Positions 1 to 5,641 are shown, numbered from the stretch's first letter. The stretch: 6,289 nt of DNA from Desulfobacteraceae bacterium (GCA_021162325.1 JAGGYV010000357.1:1-6289), one strand, 5' to 3'. Program-made: numbers and translations. The notes: a model not told the origin generated them from the sequence alone.

Positions 1-126
1 AAAAAATAAGTTCTTGAGTGTTTTGAAAATTTTGATAATACTTATAAGATCTAAATTATTACTGTGGTAAAATAATAATTTTTTCTACTTCTGTCAGCGA
101 CGCTATTTATTTTTTAGGAGGATATA
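1..126 (+). promoter_or_regulatory. AT-rich leader and ribosome binding site of the AAR-like gene
   Basis: This AT-rich leader holds no gene. A strong Shine-Dalgarno AGGAGG at 116-121 lies 5 nt before the ATG at 127 and fixes that start. Several promoter-like hexamers are present (TTGAAA at 23-28, GATAAT at 34-39, TATAAG at 43-48, TAAAAT at 68-73), but no pair has a good 16-18 bp spacing. The exact promoter is therefore not assigned; only the ribosome binding site is firm. Confidence 0.5.
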
Positions 127-2232
127 ATGAAGCAGGTTATAAGTATCAGTCTTGGATCAAGTGCTAATAACTATGAATTTCAAACAACCTTTCTGGACCA
201 GAAATTTAAAGTCAAACGTATCGGCACCAATGGCGATTATGACAAAACAGTCGATTTTCTGGTCCAGTTTGATGCCGAAACAGATGCATTTGGTTTAGGG
301 AGTGTAAAATTACCAACCCCCAACAAACATAATACGTTGATTAGATTAGCTTCAAGCCTCCTGGATTATGTTCGGGATGATTCAGCTAAAATTACAAAAT
401 TAAGATCACGACTCAAGACGCCGGTAACTACCGGTGACCATCTGATGAGCGTTGCGCAGGAATGGGCGATCCGCTCGCTTCAGTTTGAATACAACGACTA
501 TTTCAGCAATGCCCGTGTGTTGTTCCTTTCCGGAATGACAAATTACCGCATGGCAAAAGTCATGTCGGAATTTACTGAAAATCTTACTTTTGCTGATCCG
601 GTCATCGACAATGGAATTTCAAAATTTTTACACTCATTCAAGGACTTAGACCTTTACGGAAAAGGACTGCATGATATTTTAAAATGGGTACCGAGCAAGC
701 GGCTGATGTCTTCAGCGATTCCGGTCAAAAAATGGAATACGTATATTCTCCGCAAAGCCATGCAAAAGGCCCATATCATTGTTGTGCCCTATCATAATTT
801 TTATGATTACCTGGAAGACTGCACACCTGAAGATCTGGCCGGCAAGACCATTATCACCAGCACTGCCTATGATGACCGGATTGAATTTTTGAAAAATCAT
901 GGCGTTGACCTGATCATCGACACCACACCGAAACTGCTAAAACGAGTCGTTGGCGTCAATGTGCTGGAAGCACTGGTGATTGCCGCCTTGGGCAAAAAGC
1001 AGCACCAGATAACGGATGAAGAGATGCTGGAACTCATGAGCAGTACAAAAACAGGACTGCGGCCCAGGCTGGTGTATCCGTCCGGAAAACCCAAACTGAT
1101 GAGCCGGTTTGCATTTGTTATTCATCCGCTGTCCCAGGAACAATTTAAACTGGAAAAAGCCGTAAAACCATTTATCAATATCCCCGGAGCAGTGGATGCC
1201 GTTGAGAAAGTTATTGCCTACGCTCCGCCCTGGATCTATTCCAAAGTGACCGGGATTAAATCCCCTGCCGGCGTAGAGGCGGAGGGATGGCTGATTACAG
1301 TGGGCGGGACGCCGAAGCAGATGCTGTCCCATTCACCGGAATTTACGTATAAACGGCTGCTCATGGCCGCACGGATGGCAAAACGGCTGGGCGCTCAGAT
1401 CATGGGATTGGGGGCATTTACCAAGGTTGTTGGTGATGCCGGTGTCACGGTGGCGAATAAAGCGGACATTCCCATTACCACGGGAAACAGCTACAGCGCT
1501 TCGGGTGCGCTGTGGGCGGCGGCAGATGCCGTACGACGAATGGGTCTGGTCAAAATTGAAGAGGGAAAAAAGATCAAAGGGAAAACCATGGTATTCGGTG
1601 CCACCGGTGCCATCGGTTCGGTCTGCTGCCGCCTGCTGGCCATGGCCTTTGATGAAATTTATTTATGCGGACGCAATATTATTAAACTCATGGCTTTAAA
1701 AGAATCGATTTTAGCAGAGACCCCGAATATTAAACTCCACACCGTCGTCAACCCGGATAAATATTTAGAAGATATGGATGTCATTGTCACCGCAACATCC
1801 GGCATGGGTAAAAAAATACTGGATATCACAAAAGTAAAACCCGGTTGTGTTATCACGGACGTTGCCCGGCCGCTGGACCTGTCACCGAAAGAGGTGGCCA
1901 AGCGCCCGGATGTTCTGGTAATTGAATCCGGTGAGATTTTACTGCCGGGTAATCCGAAAATGAAAGACATCGGACTGCCGCCCAAAGTCGTTTATGCCTG
2001 CCTAGCGGAAACCATTGTGCTGGCATTGGATCGCCGATTTGAAGTATTCACCATCGGCCGTGACATTGAATGGGAAAAAGTAAAAACTATTTATAAAATG
2101 GGATTAAAACACGGCATGAAGCTGGCTGCCATCTCCGGCGTCAACGGCGTATTCTCGGATGAAGATATCGAAAAAGTCAGGGATCTGGCCATTGAAGCCC
2201 GGGAAAAAAACAAAGCTGATAAAAAAAAGTAA
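127..2232 (+). CDS. Two-part acyl-ACP reductase-like (AAR/COG5322-type) NAD(P)-dependent dehydrogenase
   Basis: Residues about 328-690 resemble cyanobacterial acyl-ACP reductase, which reduces fatty acyl-ACP or acyl-CoA to aldehyde. Visible landmarks are FAFVIHPLS (328-336), MGLGAFT (426-432), ITTGNS (450-455), a nucleotide-binding GATGAIGS (491-498) and YACLAET with Cys625. By eye, Cys625 aligns with the acyl-thioester cysteine of the cyanobacterial enzyme (Cys294 in S. elongatus numbering, from memory). The closing stretch IGRDIEWEKV...GLKHGMKLAAI also matches the family's C-terminus. The protein is 701 residues against about 340 for cyanobacterial AAR. The extra N-terminal half alternates strands and helices (ARVLFLSG at 129-136, AHIIVVPYH at 215-223, GVDLIIDTTP at 259-268) and may be a second Rossmann-like or regulatory domain; I do not recognise it. 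No signal peptide or membrane segment is seen, so it is probably cytoplasmic. No aldehyde-deformylating oxygenase lies nearby, so alkane synthesis is not implied. Databases may call it a quinate/shikimate 5-dehydrogenase-like protein. Its substrate is inferred. Confidence 0.8.
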   Translation: MKQVISISLGSSANNYEFQTTFLDQKFKVKRIGTNGDYDKTVDFLVQFDAETDAFGLGSVKLPTPNKHNTLIRLASSLLDYVRDDSAKITKLRSRLKTPVTTGDHLMSVAQEWAIRSLQFEYNDYFSNARVLFLSGMTNYRMAKVMSEFTENLTFADPVIDNGISKFLHSFKDLDLYGKGLHDILKWVPSKRLMSSAIPVKKWNTYILRKAMQKAHIIVVPYHNFYDYLEDCTPEDLAGKTIITSTAYDDRIEFLKNHGVDLIIDTTPKLLKRVVGVNVLEALVIAALGKKQHQITDEEMLELMSSTKTGLRPRLVYPSGKPKLMSRFAFVIHPLSQEQFKLEKAVKPFINIPGAVDAVEKVIAYAPPWIYSKVTGIKSPAGVEAEGWLITVGGTPKQMLSHSPEFTYKRLLMAARMAKRLGAQIMGLGAFTKVVGDAGVTVANKADIPITTGNSYSASGALWAAADAVRRMGLVKIEEGKKIKGKTMVFGATGAIGSVCCRLLAMAFDEIYLCGRNIIKLMALKESILAETPNIKLHTVVNPDKYLEDMDVIVTATSGMGKKILDITKVKPGCVITDVARPLDLSPKEVAKRPDVLVIESGEILLPGNPKMKDIGLPPKVVYACLAETIVLALDRRFEVFTIGRDIEWEKVKTIYKMGLKHGMKLAAISGVNGVFSDEDIEKVRDLAIEAREKNKADKKK

Positions 2233-2254
2233 ACCCCTTTAATTTATCTGTTTG

Positions 2255-2291
2255 AAAAGGGGCGGTCCTTTTAAGGGTTGCCCCTTTTTTT
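2255..2291 (+). terminator. Intrinsic terminator after the AAR-like gene
   Basis: AAAAGGGGC (2255-2263) pairs with GCCCCTTTT (2280-2288) around a 16-nt loop that has its own short CCT/AGG helix, and the stem runs into a T tract ending at 2291. It starts 22 nt after the stop codon. The upstream CCCCTTT (2234-2240) can instead pair with AAAGGGG (2256-2262), giving a competing hairpin. The terminator separates this gene from the regulator downstream. Confidence 0.85.
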
Positions 2292-2368
2292 ATTCCCGAA
2301 TAAAATTAGGATGAACACCCGGACGTGTCTTTTCAGATTTAATGGCTTCGAAAAATACTCATCTTTAA

Positions 2369-3304
2369 ATGTTTGAATCGAATATGATAAAAAAGTTACT
2401 ATCTACCAGGGAAGTTGCCGAATTTTTAGGGGTCAACGAAAAAATGGTTTATTCCCTTGTTTCGGAAAAAGGCCTTCCCGCTTCAAAGGTGACCGGCAAA
2501 TGGATATTTCCGCTTCATCTGGTCGAGCAATGGGTTGAAGCCAACACCTTAAACTATCCGGAAGCGCACCAACAGCTTCCCCCCTACGATGGATTGCTGA
2601 TCATCACCGGGAGCAACGATCTGTTGCTGGATAAAACAATTGCTTTATTTAACAAAAATTTCCCCAGGAATATTGCGGTCTTTGCTAACCTGGGAAGCAT
2701 GGGCGGGCTACAGGCTCTGAGACGGAATACCTGCCATATTGCCACTTCTCATCTGCTTCAGGACAATGAAGACGAGTATAATTTCGATTTTGCCGGTAAA
2801 GAATTCAATAACATGCCGGTAATTGTCAACTTCTGCCAACGCGAACAGGGCTTTCTGGTTCAAAAAGAAAACCCGAAAAAAATAAAAAAAATTGACGATA
2901 TCCGTCGGAAAGGCGTTCGGGTGGTCAACCGGTCCCTTCAAACCGGCACCCGCCTGCTGTTTGACCGGGAACTAGAAAAAGCAGACATCGAAGCCAAAGC
3001 CATTAAGGGGTATGACCATGAAGTGAGCAGCCACATGGAAGTAGGCCTTGAAGTACTTTCCGGGCGTGCTCATTTAGGCCCCGGCATCCGACCGGTGGCC
3101 ACTCTCCTGGAACTTGATTTCATCCCCCTGCGCTGGGAACGGTACGACCTGCTAATTACTAAAGATCGTTTTTTTGATAAAGGTATCCAGCTTTTTATCG
3201 GATTGCTTCAGGAACCTGATTTTAAACAAATGGCGGAATCGATATCCGGTTATGATGTCTCCAAAAGCGGCAAAATCGTTTATCCCAAAGAGACATCCGA
3301 ATAA
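2369..3304 (+). CDS. Excisionase-type HTH regulator with PBP-like ligand-binding domain
   Basis: Residues about 12-58 form an excisionase/MerR-like DNA-binding domain: STREVAEFLGVNEKMVYSLV, then a wing-like GLPASKVTGKWIFP and LVEQWVE. Residues about 75-300 match the PBP-like domain found in molybdate-type regulators (PF12727): LLIITGSNDLLLD, LGSMGGLQALRRN followed by an IATSHLLQ segment, QGFLVQ, VNRSLQTGTRLLFD, and a C-terminal YDLLITKDRFFD and GYDVSKSGKIV. The family is expected to be a cytoplasmic one-component regulator that binds a small ligand, often an oxyanion such as molybdate or tungstate; the ligand here is unknown and no molybdate or tungstate transporter is in the window. Neither the ATG at 2369 nor the in-frame ATG at 2384 (MIKKLLSTREV) has a clear Shine-Dalgarno, so the start may be 5 codons later. 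The hemolysin III gene follows after 40 nt, suggesting one transcript. Confidence 0.85.
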   Translation: MFESNMIKKLLSTREVAEFLGVNEKMVYSLVSEKGLPASKVTGKWIFPLHLVEQWVEANTLNYPEAHQQLPPYDGLLIITGSNDLLLDKTIALFNKNFPRNIAVFANLGSMGGLQALRRNTCHIATSHLLQDNEDEYNFDFAGKEFNNMPVIVNFCQREQGFLVQKENPKKIKKIDDIRRKGVRVVNRSLQTGTRLLFDRELEKADIEAKAIKGYDHEVSSHMEVGLEVLSGRAHLGPGIRPVATLLELDFIPLRWERYDLLITKDRFFDKGIQLFIGLLQEPDFKQMAESISGYDVSKSGKIVYPKETSE

Positions 3305-3344
3305 AATTCAATTTAATATTCATAATGGAGAGACATATTTATTC

Positions 3345-4034
3345 ATGGAAAGGCCCGACTCAAATACCCACGCGCACAGCGCTGTAATCCATCGCTACAC
3401 CCTGGGAGAAGAAATCGCCAACAGCATCACCCACGGAATTGGTGCCGCACTCAGCATCGCCGCACTGGTGCTTCTGGTCGTATTCGCCAGCCAGCATAAG
3501 GATGCCTGGCGGATTGTCAGTTTCAGTATCTATGGCGTATCGCTGATTGCGCTTTATCTTTCTTCCACCCTGTATCATGCGTTTACCAATGAAAAAGCAA
3601 AACACTTTTTCAGGATCATGGATCATTCATGTATTTTTTTATTGATCGCGGGCACCTATACCCCGCCAACGCTGATAGCCATGCGGGGCTCCTGGGGATG
3701 GACGATATTTACGCTGATATGGGCCATGGCGGTGGGCGGCTTAATTTTTGAGGCTATCAATATCGGAAAATATAAATTTATTTCCGTTTCTATTTACATG
3801 GCCATGGGGTGGCTGGCCATTATTGCCTTCAAACCCATGCTTGAAGCACTCCCGCCCGGAATGTTTCAATGGTTTTTAATCGGCGGGCTGTTTTATACAG
3901 CCGGCATTATCTTCTATGTCTGTAAAAAAATACCCTATAACCATGCCATCTGGCATTTATTTGTCCTGGGCGGCAGTACCACGCATTTTTTCGCCATACT
4001 GTTTTATCTGGCCCTTCAACCTTATAGCACATAG
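3345..4034 (+). CDS. Hemolysin III / PAQR-family seven-helix membrane protein
   Basis: This 229-residue protein has the HlyIII (YqfA/TrhA, PAQR) pattern of an N-terminal EEIANSITHGIGA segment and about seven hydrophobic helices in the inner membrane. The three conserved polar motifs are present: SxxxH (Ser74 to His78 in SSTLYHAF), Asp93-His94 in the IMDHSCIF helix, and HxxxH (His200, His204) in NHAIWHLFVLGG near the C-terminus, with a further His214. In PAQR relatives such histidines hold a metal ion in the membrane core; hydrolase activity or a role in membrane lipid homeostasis is proposed for the family, and true haemolytic function is doubtful. The ATG at 3345 gives the family length of about 210-230 residues. 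GGAG at 3327-3330 is a somewhat distant Shine-Dalgarno (14 nt). The same frame is open back to a TTG at 3174, but that would add 57 non-family residues overlapping the regulator. It follows the regulator by 40 nt, so it is a candidate target or partner. Confidence 0.93.
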   Translation: MERPDSNTHAHSAVIHRYTLGEEIANSITHGIGAALSIAALVLLVVFASQHKDAWRIVSFSIYGVSLIALYLSSTLYHAFTNEKAKHFFRIMDHSCIFLLIAGTYTPPTLIAMRGSWGWTIFTLIWAMAVGGLIFEAINIGKYKFISVSIYMAMGWLAIIAFKPMLEALPPGMFQWFLIGGLFYTAGIIFYVCKKIPYNHAIWHLFVLGGSTTHFFAILFYLALQPYST

Positions 4035-4489
4035 CAATCACAAATTCTTCATGGTCGATACCAGAAGACCATCCGGACGAATCCCCCTTCAAACAATAAA
4101 TTAGCCGCAGACCCACACAGATAAACGCCGATAGTTTAACCAGTTAAACAGCAATACCCCACGGTGTTTGATTTTGTTTTGGATATTTTAACCCATCTTT
4201 TTGACTAAAAAAAATAAACGTTATGATTACAGGTTGTTACTTTTTTAAGATCTTCATTATGGCACTACTTTTGTTTGTTTTCTTAATAGTTGTTTTGATC
4301 GTTCTGCCAGGCAGAGAATATAACCCCAAAGCAGAATAGATTTTTTGTTGTCGGGATTCAGGCCGTGTACTTTTTCTTACATGTACAACATTATCATTTC
4401 GGCACTGCATGGAAACGGTTACTCGATTTTGATCGGTGAGTTGTTTTCAAGTCATACCAACTGCTGTTTATTTCTTCCTTTTTCAATCG
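4035..4489. other. AT-rich stretch without a supported gene
   Basis: No reading frame here looks like a protein in either direction. ATGGTC (4051-4056) and GACCAT (4067-4072) could form a small hairpin shortly after the hemolysin III stop, but it has no T tract and I do not call it a terminator. The stretch holds a short palindrome at 4134-4149. There is too little room for the missing 5' half of the downstream group II intron, and I see no GTGCG-type intron 5' end. Confidence 0.5.
4134..4149. repeat. Short palindrome in intergenic DNA
   Basis: GTTTAAC (4134-4140) and GTTAAAC (4143-4149) are perfect inverted arms separated by CA. It could be a protein-binding site, but no promoter or gene next to it supports this, and AT-rich palindromes of this size occur by chance. 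Confidence 0.3.
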
Positions 4490-4522
4490 GTAACGGATAC
4501 TGTGAACTAAATACACTGATGA

Positions 4523-4735
4523 CGTGGTAGGGTTGTGGAGGAACGAGTACGTAAACATTTGCGTAGGCAGTATAAAGTTCGTACCCGAACCAGAGGATAC
4601 AATCATTTTTCAACGGATTATCTTTATCGGAAACTTGGCCTGTATAAGATTCCAACCAAAGCAGAATGGATACAGGCGCAAGCCTTACAAGAACATCGGA
4701 AAGCCGTGTACGGGAAAACCGTATGCACGGTTTGA
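4523..4735 (+). pseudogene. Group II intron reverse transcriptase/maturase, C-terminal remnant
   Basis: The open frame follows a stop at 4520-4522 and reads VVEERVRKHLRRQYKVRTRT, then HFSTDYLYRKLGLYKIP and KAEWIQAQAL. This is the characteristic end of LtrA-type intron-encoded proteins, downstream of the maturase (X) domain, where a basic LRR(K/Q)xKVR segment precedes a YLYxxLGL motif. Only about 60 codons of a normally 400-600-residue protein remain; the polymerase core with its YADD motif is gone. A GTG at 4535 could formally start the frame, but no ribosome binding site or function is expected. The frame runs on into domain V and stops inside its trailing edge. Possible homologous residues just upstream (4490-4520) are in another frame, hinting at a frameshift. 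Confidence 0.8.
4701..4733 (+). ncRNA. Group II intron domain V
   Basis: A canonical domain V hairpin. The lower helix AAGCCGTG (4701-4708) pairs with CACGGTTT (4726-4733), a two-nucleotide bulge sits at 4724-4725, the upper helix TACGG (4709-4713) pairs with CCGTA (4719-4723), and a GAAAA loop closes it. The catalytic AGC triad is at 4702-4704. All required elements are intact even though the rest of the intron is largely lost. Confidence 0.88.
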
Positions 4736-4740
4736 TGAGG

Positions 4741-4834
4741 GAGCATTGATGAAAGTCTAACACCCAGAACACGTAGTAGCCGCGTGCGGCGAGGCGTCAA
4801 TAAAAAATCCAAAGGATGGACTGATTCAGTGCTC
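4741..4834 (+). ncRNA. Group II intron domain VI with internal insert
   Basis: GAGCATTGA (4741-4749) pairs with TCAGTGCTC (4826-4834), all nine positions with one T-G wobble. After an internal loop (4750-4753 opposite 4823-4825, with a candidate branch-point A4824), AGTC (4754-4757) pairs with GACT (4819-4822). The arms are separated by about 60 nt (4758-4818) containing a small GCCG/CGGC hairpin (4779-4790). It starts 7 nt after domain V, as expected for domain VI. The branch point and the exact splice site are not determined. Confidence 0.6.
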
Positions 4835-4860
4835 TACCCTACCCTGATCTCCAAAACCTC

Positions 4861-4889
4861 TTGACCGTGGTGGCATAAAGTGCTACCAT
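4861..4889 (+). promoter_or_regulatory. Candidate sigma-70 promoter of hicAB
   Basis: TTGACC (4861-4866) and TACCAT (4884-4889) are spaced exactly 17 bp and match the -35 and -10 consensus at 5 of 6 and 4 of 6 positions. Transcription would begin around 4896, practically at the hicA ATG (4897), implying a leaderless or almost leaderless toxin message. It lies about 20 bp past the intron's 3' edge, so it belongs to the hicAB locus rather than to the intron. Confidence 0.55.
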
Positions 4890-4899
4890 GTTTAACATG
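4868..4899 (+). promoter_or_regulatory. Candidate HicB operator: two adjacent palindromes
   Basis: TGGTGGCA (4868-4875) and TGCTACCA (4881-4888) are inverted arms with one mismatch around TAAAG, lying between the -35 and -10 and covering most of the -10. Directly after, overlapping by two bases, CATGTT (4887-4892) and AACATG (4894-4899) form a perfect palindrome around a single T and include the hicA start codon. HicB antitoxins with a ribbon-helix-helix domain commonly repress their own promoter through such dyads. The position suits autoregulation; binding is inferred. Confidence 0.5.
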
Positions 4900-5151
4900 A
4901 AAGCAAAACACCGTAAGACATTAGCGGTCATCTTTGTCAAGCCAACCATGGCAAATATAAAATTCAGCGATATTGAGTCTCTGGTTGTGGCGCTTGGCGG
5001 TAAAATTCGAGAGGGCGATGGTTCGCGGGTGGTACTGGAACTTTCCGGCACAAGAGAATACGCACATAGACCGCATCCTGGAAAAGAAGCAAAGAAATAT
5101 ATGATTGAAAAAATTCGTGAATGGTTAACAGGCTTGGAGGTAAAGCCATGA
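4897..5151 (+). CDS. hicA: HicA-family toxin (mRNA interferase-type)
   Basis: This 84-residue basic protein matches the HicA subfamily opening MKxKHRKTL, followed by IKFSDIESLVVALGGKI, a GSRVVLEL strand (Gly42-Ser43 onward) and AHRPHPGKEAKKY, then a C-terminal helix. HicA toxins have a small dsRNA-binding-like fold and cleave mRNA or tmRNA in the cytoplasm unless bound by HicB. The well-studied E. coli-type catalytic His in a GSxH motif is replaced here by Val45 (GSRV); His57 and His60 in HRPHP are the only histidines in the C-terminal half. I chose the ATG at 4897 because family members start with MKxKH; an in-frame ATG at 4888 would add three residues (MFN). Neither has a Shine-Dalgarno, and the predicted promoter places the transcript start close to 4896. 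Its stop overlaps the hicB start as ATGA, so the two are translated together. Confidence 0.9.
   Translation: MKAKHRKTLAVIFVKPTMANIKFSDIESLVVALGGKIREGDGSRVVLELSGTREYAHRPHPGKEAKKYMIEKIREWLTGLEVKP
5136..5140 (+). promoter_or_regulatory. hicB ribosome binding site inside hicA
   Basis: GGAGG lies 7 nt before the ATG at 5148 and decides the hicB start over an upstream in-frame ATG at 5121. The contrast with hicA, which has no visible Shine-Dalgarno, would favour making more antitoxin than toxin from one mRNA. Confidence 0.8.
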
Positions 5152-5483
5152 ACAGTATGACATATAAAGGGTATTTTGCTAAAATCAACTTTGATGAACG
5201 GGATAGTCTCTTTTGGGGCAAAGTGATTGGAATAAATGACAGTATTACCTTTGAGGGTGAAACTGTTTCACAGCTCACCGAAGATTTTCACAACGCCATT
5301 GACCATTATCTTGCCGACTGTAAAAAAGAAAGACGTACCCCTGACAAACCTCACTCCGGCAAGCTGACCTTACGCATTTCCCCTGGCATACATGCTGAAA
5401 TAGCAACTGCCGCAGCTAACGCCGGAAAAAGCCTTAACAAGTGGGTAGCTGACACGCTGGATCAGATTGTTCATTCTCATTAA
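5148..5483 (+). CDS. hicB: HicB-family antitoxin with C-terminal ribbon-helix-helix domain
   Basis: This 111-residue protein has two parts. Residues about 6-60 form the HicB fold that masks the toxin: YKGYFAKINFDERDSLFWGK, GINDSITFEGETVSQL, then DFHNAIDHYLADCKK. Residues about 71-108 are an Arc/MetJ-like ribbon-helix-helix domain: GKLTLRISPGIHAEIATAAA, then NAGKSLNKWVADTLDQIV. It should neutralise HicA by direct binding and repress the hicAB promoter as a complex. The start at 5148 is set by GGAGG seven bases upstream, and the first bases overlap the hicA stop. Toxin-first order is usual for hicAB. A REP-like hairpin begins 16 nt after the stop and may protect or end the transcript. The length and both domains look intact. 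Confidence 0.93.
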   Translation: MNSMTYKGYFAKINFDERDSLFWGKVIGINDSITFEGETVSQLTEDFHNAIDHYLADCKKERRTPDKPHSGKLTLRISPGIHAEIATAAANAGKSLNKWVADTLDQIVHSH

Positions 5484-5498
5484 CTGTCGATTTGAACT

Positions 5499-5524
5499 CG
5501 TTCCCACGGAAGACCGTGGGAATG
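5499..5524. repeat. REP-like palindrome, copy 1
   Basis: TTCCCACGG (5501-5509) and CCGTGGGAA (5514-5522) form a perfect 9-bp stem with an AAGA loop, extendable by a G-T and a C-G pair to 5499-5524. It begins 16 nt after hicB. The same core recurs at 5604-5629. GTTCCCACG-type hairpins are a common dispersed repeat of proteobacterial genomes, often moved by REP-associated tyrosine transposases. There is no T tract, so it is not a standard terminator. Confidence 0.8.
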
Positions 5525-5603
5525 CATATCTGAATCAATTATTCGAATGCTGAAACTTTAATTGCTAAATTTCTCAACCTTCAAAATGGGAAAAACCCGT
5601 ATG

Positions 5604-5629
5604 GGTTCCCACGGAGGACCGTGGGAACC
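5604..5629. repeat. REP-like palindrome, copy 2
   Basis: GGTTCCCACGG (5604-5614) and CCGTGGGAACC (5619-5629) form a perfect 11-bp stem with an AGGA loop. The core matches copy 1 except for one loop base (AGGA against AAGA). A competing hairpin, AACCC (5594-5598) with GGGTT (5603-5607), overlaps its left arm. Confidence 0.8.
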
Positions 5630-5641
5630 AGATAACCAGAT
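5626..5641. repeat. 8-bp tandem duplication at the edge of REP copy 2
   Basis: AACCAGAT occurs twice in direct tandem (5626-5633 and 5634-5641), the first copy overlapping the last bases of the hairpin stem. It may be a slippage product or a footprint of insertion. Confidence 0.5.

Larger units (their letters stand above)
4490..4842 (+). mobile_element. 5'-truncated group II intron (3' portion only)
   Basis: The segment has the order expected at the 3' end of a group II intron: C-terminus of the intron reverse transcriptase (4523-4735), catalytic domain V (4701-4733), then a domain VI helix (4741-4834) and a CTCTACCCTAC-like tail. Domains I-III and most of the reverse transcriptase (well over 1 kb) are absent, since only 455 bp separate the hemolysin III gene from it. 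It cannot splice or move by itself. The left edge is approximate: a possible frameshifted extension of the reverse transcriptase begins near 4490. The right edge is placed within 4835-4843 from the end of the domain VI stem. Loss of the 5' part could come from incomplete reverse transcription during insertion or from a later deletion. Confidence 0.8.

Noticed and set aside
1427..1699. Open frame of 90 codons inside the AAR-like gene, same strand
   Set aside because: It lies wholly within a clear coding frame, has no recognisable motif and is a shadow of codon bias.
3174..3344. Upstream extension of the hemolysin III frame to a TTG at 3174
   Set aside because: It would overlap the regulator gene by 131 nt and add 57 residues without family resemblance; the ATG at 3345 gives the expected length.
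4051..4072. Hairpin ATGGTC/GACCAT as terminator of the hemolysin III operon
   Set aside because: The stem is only 6 bp, the loop is 10 nt and no T tract follows.
3916..4104. Small frame overlapping the end of the hemolysin III gene
   Set aside because: It reads the conserved HxxxH region out of frame and has no ribosome binding site or family features.
4345..4530. 61-codon frame before the intron remnant
   Set aside because: It has no ribosome binding site and no recognisable domain. Its last residues may be out-of-frame reverse transcriptase remnant rather than a gene.
5499..5629. CRISPR array suggested by two similar palindromic repeats
   Set aside because: Only two copies exist, about 80 bp apart edge to edge, each a self-complementary hairpin with differing flanks and with no cas gene nearby.
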